In this document: positions 8,473-13,497 of the stretch, piece after piece | Layout of the letters: every line of letters begins with the position of its first letter | Position numbering within the stretch: the first letter of the stretch is position 1 | NCBI GenBank assembly: GCA_947474445.1 | Contig: CANJJY010000077.1 | Span: 1 to 13,497, forward strand | Reading direction: 5' to 3' | Source: Oligoflexaceae bacterium | Lineage (GTDB): Bacteria > Bdellovibrionota_B > Oligoflexia > Oligoflexales > Oligoflexaceae | DNA: 13,497 nt | Notes under the pieces: model-generated | What the model was told of the DNA's origin: nothing | What the model saw: the letters and a program-made list of their open reading frames with translations, nothing else | The model's database searches: none | Made by a program: the position numbers and the translations under genes

Positions 8473-8482
8473 CGGCTAGCCG
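8473..8482. promoter_or_regulatory. Perfect 10-base palindrome CGGCTAGCCG upstream of the CX4CH lipoprotein gene
   Basis: CGGCTAGCCG is self-complementary and lies 53 bases before the ATG at 8536. It sits between TTGCCC (8466-8471) and TATAGG (8487-8492), a poor promoter pair with a 15-base spacer; a second weak pair is TTACCC (8355-8360) and TTATAC (8378-8383). It could be an operator, or chance. The rest of 8301-8535 shows nothing else I can name. Confidence 0.2.
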
Positions 8483-8535
8483 ATAGTATAGGTCAGAGGC
8501 GGAGATCAAGCGAAACTAGGTTATTGGGGACCCAT

Positions 8536-8985
8536 ATGAAAAGCTTTGATATTTTTTTGGTCGGGGCTTTGTTTGCCCTACTGACGGCATGTAGCTCGGC
8601 AGAACCCGCTGCGACAGGCTATAAAAAAGCTCTTGCTTCAAACCCAGCCCCCAACACAGCAGCTGACCAAACAGGAAAGCCCGCCGGTACACCGACAGGA
8701 ACCACGCCACCGGCTGGGACGACGCCACCAGCAGGAACGACGCCTGCTGCCGTGACCGGAGACAAGGCTGCTGGCCAGGCTTTTTTTACCTCGGCTGCCA
8801 AAGGCTGCGCTAACGCTGTGTGCCATGGTCCTGACGGGAAGGGAGCCACTAAGCTCAGCAATCCGCCTTACACCGCGGAGAGCTTAGCCGATGTGAAACC
8901 GAATGTCGGAAGTCACGCGACTTTTCCGACGACGCCGACTGACACTGCGAACCTCCTGGCTTTTATCAATAGCCTGACGCCTTGA
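8536..8985 (+). CDS. Small lipoprotein with a c-type-cytochrome-like domain and a CX4CH motif
   Basis: A 149-residue lipoprotein. The signal peptide ends in the lipobox LTAC, with Cys19 as the lipidation site. GGGGA five bases before ATG 8536 fixes the start over a TTG at 8524. A low-complexity linker (about 33-75) with repeats of TTPPAG tethers a C-terminal domain of about 75 residues. That domain looks like a small monohaem cytochrome c: GQAFFTSAAKGC, then CHGPDGKGA, ending in the helix TANLLAFINSL. The haem motif is C91-ANAV-C96-H97, so four residues separate the cysteines rather than two. The mature protein has no methionine, so an axial Met is impossible; His127 in GSHATF is the only other His. 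Likely role: electron transfer at the outer membrane or periplasm, if haem is attached. The gene stands alone, with a strong terminator after it. Confidence 0.8.
   Translation: MKSFDIFLVGALFALLTACSSAEPAATGYKKALASNPAPNTAADQTGKPAGTPTGTTPPAGTTPPAGTTPAAVTGDKAAGQAFFTSAAKGCANAVCHGPDGKGATKLSNPPYTAESLADVKPNVGSHATFPTTPTDTANLLAFINSLTP
8701..8748 (+). repeat. 18-base in-frame tandem repeat encoding TTPPAG
   Basis: Two full units (8701-8718, 8719-8736) and a partial third (from 8737) encode TTPPAG, TTPPAG, TTPAA. The units differ at third codon positions, so selection appears to keep the peptide. It forms the flexible linker of the lipoprotein. Confidence 0.75.
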
Positions 8986-9031
8986 TCGGCGATCGCATTT
9001 TTTTGCTGCATGGAAGCGAAAAGACGACAAG

Positions 9032-9061
9032 AAACAGGGCGCTGAGTGCCCTGTTTTTTTT
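9032..9061 (+). terminator. Strong rho-independent terminator after the CX4CH lipoprotein gene
   Basis: AAACAGGGC (9032-9040) pairs perfectly with GCCCTGTTT (9048-9056) around a seven-base loop, and is followed by an unbroken T run to 9061. It starts 47 bases after the stop codon. Confidence 0.88.
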
Positions 9062-9064
9062 AAC

Positions 9065-9094
9065 TTGTACGCTCTCATTTTAACCTGATATTGT
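9065..9094 (+). promoter_or_regulatory. Candidate promoter for the 9144 gene
   Basis: TTGTAC (9065-9070) and TATTGT (9089-9094) are spaced by 18 bases, with a predicted start near 9101. It lies directly after the terminator, where a new transcription unit is expected. Confidence 0.35.
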
Positions 9095-9143
9095 CCTAGC
9101 TATTCCCTTACATCTAATTACCAAGCCTTAAACGGATCACTCT

Positions 9144-9542
9144 ATGTACGATGTTTCCTTGCGGCGCATCCGCGCTCAGCTGCCTTTTGAAGGCTTCGAA
9201 GGTTCTTATTTTTGCGCTGGATCGTTTCGTTATCATCCGCTGACTGAATTTAATCTGCGCATGGCCATCAGTTTGAATCTAGTTTCCGGTGAAGAAGCCT
9301 CGTGGGCCTGGGAAGACCTGCTTTATGATCAGCATTGGGAAAGCGTGCGCTTGCACGGGCAGCTCCAGTGGATGCTGGAGAGGACGAAGCCGAGTCGGAT
9401 ATGTGTGATCAGGGATGGCGATGCCGCCCTCCAGGACGGCCAGCACTACCGGCTCCTCCAGAGCTCCGGCTACTCGGTTCGGGCCAGCAATCGAGTCTTC
9501 GAGCGCTGGATCTTGCGAAAGACCGGTACAGGCGGTCTCTAA
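9144..9542 (+). CDS. Unrecognised 132-residue protein
   Basis: I do not recognise this protein. It has no signal peptide or membrane segment, so it is probably cytoplasmic. It is rich in aromatic and charged residues: a Phe-rich start (LPFEGFEGSYFCAGSFRYHP), a helical, Trp-rich middle (EEASWAWEDLLYDQHWESVR) and a C-terminal part ending FERWILRKTG. The only start signal is GGAT six bases before the ATG. It forms a separate unit after the terminator at 9032-9061 and is followed, 142 bases later, by the methyltransferase gene, which seems to have its own promoter. Alternative frames in the same stretch look less protein-like. It is probably a real gene because it fills the interval, with a promoter-like pair before it, but its function cannot be given. 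Confidence 0.6.
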   Translation: MYDVSLRRIRAQLPFEGFEGSYFCAGSFRYHPLTEFNLRMAISLNLVSGEEASWAWEDLLYDQHWESVRLHGQLQWMLERTKPSRICVIRDGDAALQDGQHYRLLQSSGYSVRASNRVFERWILRKTGTGGL

Positions 9543-9558
9543 GACGGCCCTAAAATAA

Positions 9559-9586
9559 TTGTAACTACCTATAACTATTATATATT
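9559..9586 (+). promoter_or_regulatory. Candidate promoter for the methyltransferase gene
   Basis: TTGTAA (9559-9564) and TATATT (9581-9586) have a 16-base spacer inside a conspicuously AT-rich stretch (about 9551-9595) in otherwise GC-richer DNA. The predicted start is near 9593, giving a leader of about 90 bases. Confidence 0.45.
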
Positions 9587-9684
9587 TAAGAAGAAGAGTC
9601 GAAACATTTTCCTTTCTGTCCGATAGTAAGCCAGCAGAGGTCAACCGCTGCGCCTTGATAGACGGGCATTGGGGAATAAAGAGC

Positions 9685-10518
9685 ATGCGTTTGAGCACGA
9701 TTTCACAGCTTGTACGACTCGCGAAGCAGCGCATGTCGCAGAAGCAGGGTCACGAAACTTCCAACAGCGATATGTACGATCAGATTGCTCACAGCTATGA
9801 CGACGACTATGGAAATATTTTTAAGCGGGTCAAGCGGGAGATCGATATCGAACTCCGCCAACTACCTCTGACTTCGCCCTCTATCATCGACGTTGGGACA
9901 GGGACGGGCGAAAACATCATCCTCGCTCAACGCATTTTCGGATCGCTCGGTTCGGTGTACGGCGTCGATATCTCGGAAAAGATGCTGGAGAAAGCCAAAC
10001 TCAAATATCCTCCGCTCCATCCCGTCAAGGCGAGTGCACTGTCGATCGCCGATCACGTACCGGCGGGAGCCGACTTGGTTTTCATCCATTTTCTCTTGTC
10101 CTACGTCTCCATCGATAGGCTGTTGCCTCAAGTTGCATCGCGCCTCAAGAGCGGCGGCTACATATCCATCGCCTCCTCTCTCTTTACCTCCTGGCCCAAG
10201 GGTCAGAGCCTGGCCCGACGCTTTCGCCTCGATCCTCATTCGGTCGAGCAGTACATTCCAAAAAGCTCGGCCGAATTGCGTGAAAAAATCGAGTCCGCCG
10301 GTTTTATCGAAGTCGATTCGATCGAGATCAGGAAGCGATTGATCTTTGCGAACACCGATGACCTCTATCGCTTTGGCTACGAACAGGGCTGGGTCTATCA
10401 ACTCTTTGATCTCTTACAGTGTGCAGGCAATCCCGAGAAATTCGCCCGCGAATGGAGTCACGTCTTGCCCTTCTCCGATGAGATCCATATCCACATAGGG
10501 ATCTATCGGAAGGTTTGA
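9685..10518 (+). CDS. Class I SAM-dependent methyltransferase
   Basis: A 277-residue soluble methyltransferase with a Rossmann-type SAM fold. Motif I is IDVGTGTGEN (about 68-77), the post-I acidic residue is in GVDIS (93-97), the motif II region is ADLVFIHFLLSY (129-140) and motif III is LKSGGYISIAS (about 154-164). The YDQIAHSYDDDY segment near 31-42 is the usual lead-in for UbiE/BioC-like small-molecule methyltransferases. The C-terminal 110 residues, which should set substrate choice, are not recognised. ATG 9685 is chosen with GGGGA nine bases upstream; the frame opens at TTG 9655, and an ATG at 9772 is also possible. No biosynthetic partner genes are adjacent, so the substrate is unknown. 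No hairpin terminator is visible after the stop. Confidence 0.88.
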   Translation: MRLSTISQLVRLAKQRMSQKQGHETSNSDMYDQIAHSYDDDYGNIFKRVKREIDIELRQLPLTSPSIIDVGTGTGENIILAQRIFGSLGSVYGVDISEKMLEKAKLKYPPLHPVKASALSIADHVPAGADLVFIHFLLSYVSIDRLLPQVASRLKSGGYISIASSLFTSWPKGQSLARRFRLDPHSVEQYIPKSSAELREKIESAGFIEVDSIEIRKRLIFANTDDLYRFGYEQGWVYQLFDLLQCAGNPEKFAREWSHVLPFSDEIHIHIGIYRKV

Positions 10519-10737
10519 TAGAGATATCTCCTTAAGCACCCGGCCTTGGCTTGCGGCTGGGTAGTCCTCATCCAACGACTGGTCCCTAGCCACTTTCTCC
10601 CCCTGTAAGTCATCATAATCATAGACTATAAAGACCGGCACAGACTTTGCTTTGTAAGGGGCAAGGTGAGTAACGAACACAATCGACAAGAGGGCAAGCC
10701 AGCTGGCTGTCACTGTCGACCCACGATCTACGCGCAT
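10414..10737 (-). CDS. Possible small exported protein antisense to the methyltransferase tail (doubtful)
   Basis: A 107-codon minus-strand frame begins at ATG 10737 and ends inside the methyltransferase gene. The first 30 residues look like a signal peptide (ASWLALLSIVFVTHL, then a possible cut after PYKA), followed by an acidic segment with VFIVYDYDD. It occupies the 248-base gap before the diheme gene, where otherwise I see nothing firm apart from a TATAAA at 10627-10632. Against it: no ribosome-binding site before the ATG, several codons rare in the neighbours (ATA, CTA, AGG), and 105 bases overlapping a confident gene in antisense. It is probably not real, but cannot be dismissed by eye. 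Confidence 0.2.
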   Translation of the reverse strand: MRVDRGSTVTASWLALLSIVFVTHLAPYKAKSVPVFIVYDYDDLQGEKVARDQSLDEDYPAASQGRVLKEISLSNLPIDPYVDMDLIGEGQDVTPFAGEFLGIACTL

Positions 10738-10766
10738 CTCGGTCTATCAATTTGTGAGGGAAAGTC

Positions 10767-12449
10767 ATGGTGGTTGCTAAATTGTTAGGGGTTCTCGCCC
10801 TAGTCTCCATCTGCTGTTCGTGCAGCAAATCTGCGAGCTTTCAGGGGCCCAAGGATGAAAACAAGAAGGGCGACGAAAACCTCAGCGCTGTGCCCGACCC
10901 CGATCAAACTGTGACTCCCGGCAGTCCCGCAGGAACGCCTACCCCGGCTTCGCGCGATGCTCAAAAAGATGATAAGACTTTCCTCGCCTTAACTGACGAA
11001 AAACCGGTACACGAGCTCAAAGAGGGCGACGAGCAGATCCAAATCGTCTGCGCCCGCAACGCGGCTAAAACCAACAAGGTCGTCAAGGCCTTCTGTATCG
11101 ATAAGATTAAACCTAAAAGCCTGATCGAACTGCAACAGGCCCTCGGTATCGCCGTCACCGATCCGACTCAGGTCGCGCGTAACCAGAACGGAGCCGGTGC
11201 CAATCCTGCTTTCGTTTTCACTGGACACTCCAGTTCGCTGGTCGCCCGCTTCACGTCGGCGATCAACCCACGGGCCATCATCTTTTCCGATGAAGTCCTC
11301 TCCAACAATGCGGCTAACCCTAACTATGTCGTGATGGGCTTCGTTCGCGGCGAACAGTTTGCTGAAATCATCGTCAACAATCCCTCAACCAGCAAACCAG
11401 ACTTTTTCCTGGTCGCCTTCAAGCAAGCCTGTAACGATGCGCCGGGCGGCTGTTCGGTGGGTGAGCTCCTGACGCCGGCGATCGAGTCGAACTGGACTTC
11501 ATTCACTCTTTTCGAAGATGAAGACTTGAAAAATACCATCGTCGATTGTCGCCATTGCCACCAGCCGGAAGGTACGAACGGCCCTAAGATCCTGCGCATG
11601 GCCGAGCTGAAGAACCCGTGGACTCACTTCTTCCGCGATAACACAGCTGGCGTCAACCTGATCAACGACTACTACGCGGCCCATGGCAAAGATGAGACCT
11701 ATGCCGGGATTCCGGGCCCCATGATCAATGGCTCTGATCCACAAAAGTTGGAAAACCTGGTCATAGGCAACGGATTTATGCAGCTGCAAGCCGTCGGACA
11801 GTTCCTGACCAATACGATACAAAACGAAGTAGCCGCCAGTTCTCCGAAGCAGCCTGTCGACAACACCATACCGGGCACGAGCGCGACGTGGGATGCCTTC
11901 TTTAAGAAAGTCGTCGATGGTTTGACCATCCCTGTTCCTTATCACGATGTGAAAGTCACCGAGCCTTCTTTGCTTGCGACCTTCACCAAGCAATACCAAG
12001 ATTTCAAAGCCGGTACGCTGCCTGTCAAAGACATGCAGGATCACCGCGAAGTTCTCCGTCCCGATCCTAAGCAGAGAGCGGACATGGGATTCGCGATTGC
12101 CCCCGGAACCTCGCCCCAGGATACCCTGGCCCTCGCCTGTCGGCAGTGCCACAATTCAAAACTCGATGCGACGATCACTCGCTCACGCTTCAACGTTGAT
12201 TTCGCGGCCATGACCAAGGGCGCAGCCGAACTCGATATTGCCATCGCACGGGTTCGCCTTGGATACAGTGAACAACGCCTGAAGGCCGAAGGCATCCGCA
12301 TCATCACTGAACAGGGTGAAGAAGTGCAGATGCATCGAGGCGAGCATCTTCTCACGATGCCCCCGCGCCGCTTCAAGCAGCTGACTGACGAGCAGATCGA
12401 CGGCCTGGTTAAATATTTCCAGGAAGAAAAACTCAAACTCACTAAGTAA
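10767..12449 (+). CDS. Large lipoprotein with two c-type haem sites (diheme cytochrome)
   Basis: A 560-residue exported protein. The N-terminus is a short hydrophobic signal followed by CCSC; Cys19 is the likeliest lipidated residue, though the lipobox is atypical. GAGGG six bases before ATG 10767 supports the start. Residues 25-70 are a Pro/Asp/Lys-rich linker. The middle block INPRAIIFSDE to YVVMGFVRGEQFAEII (about 166-202) resembles, from memory, a conserved region preceding the haem site in other multihaem proteins. Haem motifs are CRHCH (261-265) and CRQCH (458-462). The C-terminus HLLTMPPRRFKQLTDEQIDGLVKYF (from about 528, split at Met 531) has a typical cytochrome c end helix, and Met 531 may be an axial ligand. 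Likely role: periplasmic or outer-membrane electron transfer or a haem enzyme; the substrate is unknown. Its own terminator follows. Confidence 0.88.
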   Translation: MVVAKLLGVLALVSICCSCSKSASFQGPKDENKKGDENLSAVPDPDQTVTPGSPAGTPTPASRDAQKDDKTFLALTDEKPVHELKEGDEQIQIVCARNAAKTNKVVKAFCIDKIKPKSLIELQQALGIAVTDPTQVARNQNGAGANPAFVFTGHSSSLVARFTSAINPRAIIFSDEVLSNNAANPNYVVMGFVRGEQFAEIIVNNPSTSKPDFFLVAFKQACNDAPGGCSVGELLTPAIESNWTSFTLFEDEDLKNTIVDCRHCHQPEGTNGPKILRMAELKNPWTHFFRDNTAGVNLINDYYAAHGKDETYAGIPGPMINGSDPQKLENLVIGNGFMQLQAVGQFLTNTIQNEVAASSPKQPVDNTIPGTSATWDAFFKKVVDGLTIPVPYHDVKVTEPSLLATFTKQYQDFKAGTLPVKDMQDHREVLRPDPKQRADMGFAIAPGTSPQDTLALACRQCHNSKLDATITRSRFNVDFAAMTKGAAELDIAIARVRLGYSEQRLKAEGIRIITEQGEEVQMHRGEHLLTMPPRRFKQLTDEQIDGLVKYFQEEKLKLTK

Positions 12450-12474
12450 GCTTTTTAGATCATCCCGAATAAAG

Positions 12475-12507
12475 AAGCTCAAAAGAATATCTTTCTTTTG
12501 GGCTTTT
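12475..12507 (+). terminator. Rho-independent terminator after the diheme cytochrome gene
   Basis: AAGCTCAAAAGAA (12475-12487) pairs with TTCTTTTGGGCTT (12493-12505) with one G:T pair and a five-base loop, running into TTTT. It starts 26 bases after the stop codon. The near-symmetric A/T content means it may also work on the other strand. Confidence 0.75.
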
Positions 12508-12614
12508 ATCATTTCACCAAGCTCGTCTTCTGCCTCCATCCTCCGCTTTTGGTAGGCGTCAGAGCGCCCCTGGTTTATCCTTAGATCTGTTCACCCCCTA
12601 TTTGCATTCTATCG

Positions 12615-12633
12615 CTCGAAGAGCCTTTTCGAG
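12615..12633. promoter_or_regulatory. Short inverted repeat before the permease gene
   Basis: CTCGAA (12615-12620) and TTCGAG (12628-12633) are perfect inverted copies with a seven-base gap, ending 18 bases before the ATG at 12652. It may be an operator or a leader hairpin near the ribosome-binding site. Six-base arms are short enough for chance. I see no convincing -35/-10 pair in 12508-12651. Confidence 0.25.
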
Positions 12634-12651
12634 GCATGAGGTAGCTATCGC

Positions 12652-13497
12652 ATGATTACGCACAAAAAACGGGTCTTCATCATCGCCCTGTTTCTGCTTG
12701 GCATCACTCTAAGCTTTGGCTACATTTCGCGCTATCCTGACCTCAATCACAAAGCTCTCGTCGCCGAATCCGCAACAGTTGCCGACACGATTTCCATGTG
12801 GCCTATCCTGAAGGTCAAAGCCTACGATCCCTTGTGGAAGAAGATTGCCTACACGACGGTCAACTGGTGCAACGACAACAAAAAGGGCATGAGCTTTGGG
12901 ATGGTGATCGCCTCTCTCCTCGCCGCTCTGATGCAATATATTCGCTTTCGCGCGAGTTCCAATCGTCTGCGCAATACCTTTTACGGCTTCGTGCTCGGCT
13001 CGCCGCTCGGCGTCTGCGTGAACTGCGCCGCGCCCGTTTTCAAAGGCATGCTGCAGAGTCGCAAGATAGAGATGGCTTTGGCTCTTATGTTCGCTTCGCC
13101 AACCCTGAACGTCGTCGTAGTCACGATGGCCTTTTCCCTGCTGCCTTTCTATATGGCTGTGACCAAGTTGATCTTCAACCTGGCGGTCATCTTCACCATC
13201 GTTCCCTTTCTCGCCAAACACTTGGCCTCCCTCCCCATCAAAGATATTCAAAAGCTCGAAAAACTGACGGCCGATCTCCCTTTGTCGACTGACGAAGAGG
13301 TGAATGAATCGTGGGGCACAGCTCTGAAAGGCCTTGTGCGCGCCTTCTTCTCGCAACTCGGCTCTCTGTCTCTCAAAACGGTACCCCTGATGTTTCTCGC
13401 CGGATTGATCGGGGCAGCTCTCTCGCACACCGTGCCTCTCGATGTTCTGCGAGGGACCTACGGACCTCTTGCTTTTCTGACCGCCGCCCTGGTCGGC
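12652..13497 (+). CDS. DUF318/ArsP-like permease (partial, C-terminus off the right edge)
   Basis: The frame starts at ATG 12652 (TGAGG ten bases upstream) and stays open for 282 codons to the window edge. Hydrophobic segments are at about 8-26, 80-97, 109-130, 143-170 and 171-189, with two more near 236-260 and 270-282. The block GSPLGVCVNCAAPVFKGM followed by ALALMFASPTLNVVVV (about 116-157) matches the half-signature of the DUF318/ArsP_1 permease family: a cysteine motif after a glycine-rich helix, then a helix with a Pro-x-x-Asn end. Here the motif is C122-V-N-C125. Some members of this family export organoarsenicals; others are uncharacterised. An N-terminal periplasmic loop of about 50 residues precedes the core. 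No arsR-like regulator or arsenic gene is seen, so the substrate is open. A terminator separates it from the diheme gene. Confidence 0.75.
   Translation, partial: MITHKKRVFIIALFLLGITLSFGYISRYPDLNHKALVAESATVADTISMWPILKVKAYDPLWKKIAYTTVNWCNDNKKGMSFGMVIASLLAALMQYIRFRASSNRLRNTFYGFVLGSPLGVCVNCAAPVFKGMLQSRKIEMALALMFASPTLNVVVVTMAFSLLPFYMAVTKLIFNLAVIFTIVPFLAKHLASLPIKDIQKLEKLTADLPLSTDEEVNESWGTALKGLVRAFFSQLGSLSLKTVPLMFLAGLIGAALSHTVPLDVLRGTYGPLAFLTAALVG

Noticed and set aside
8301..8535. Remnant of modC or a small RNA after modB
   Set aside because: No Walker A, signature or Walker B string in any frame, and no stable hairpin with a T run.
9862..10401. Minus-strand frame of 179 codons
   Set aside because: Antisense to the methyltransferase, whose SAM motifs are clear in the plus frame.
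10521..10530. Palindrome GAGATATCTC after the methyltransferase stop as a terminator
   Set aside because: It has no loop, is AT-rich at the centre and is not followed by a T run.
11499..12152. Minus-strand frame of 217 codons
   Set aside because: Antisense to the diheme cytochrome gene, which has both CXXCH motifs and a proper start and terminator.
12709..13428. Minus-strand frame of 239 codons rich in His, Gln and Arg
   Set aside because: It is antisense to the permease; its composition is what results from reading a hydrophobic membrane gene backwards.
1..13497. CRISPR array, tRNA, rRNA, insertion sequence, attachment site or phage genes
   Set aside because: No regularly spaced repeats, cloverleaf, transposase motifs or flanking inverted repeats were seen on either strand.

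Overview
The window looks like chromosomal DNA of a Gram-negative bacterium of moderate-to-high GC. The secreted TPR protein, the lipoprotein c-type cytochromes, the hybrid histidine kinase and the DUF1615 lipoprotein-like gene would suit a Bdellovibrionota/Oligoflexia or Myxococcota-like lineage. That placement is inferred from gene style only. There is no rRNA, tRNA, CRISPR array, insertion sequence or phage gene, and no gene-free stretch longer than about 250 bases.

Layout. The left part holds two minus-strand genes: a large exported TPR-type protein (1-2019, C-terminus beyond the left edge) and an RluA-family pseudouridine synthase (2128-2868). A divergent plus-strand gene (3050-4246) encodes a DUF1615 protein with lytic-transglycosylase-like motifs. 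It converges on, and overlaps by 22 bases, a minus-strand hybrid sensor kinase of 820 residues (4225-6687; membrane domain, two PAS, HisKA, HATPase, receiver). From 6837 onward all confident genes read rightward: modA and modB of a molybdate ABC transporter (no modC here), a small lipoprotein with one unusual CX4CH haem motif (8536-8985) and a strong terminator, an unrecognised 132-residue protein (9144-9542), a class I SAM-dependent methyltransferase (9685-10518), a 560-residue lipoprotein with two CXXCH haem motifs (10767-12449) and its terminator, and the first 282 residues of a DUF318/ArsP-like permease with a CVNC motif (12652 to the right edge).

How it may work together. The left half is a set of independent envelope, RNA-modification and signalling genes. 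The right half is richer in periplasmic, membrane and redox functions: molybdate capture, two outer-envelope cytochromes tethered by Pro/Thr/Gly/Ala-rich linkers, and a permease. The terminators after both cytochromes argue against one long operon. modAB is the clearest operon. No complete undescribed system can be proven. The best leads are the CX4CH cytochrome lacking any methionine ligand, the diheme lipoprotein beside the permease, the unknown gene next to the methyltransferase, and a marked excess of the palindrome CGATCG.
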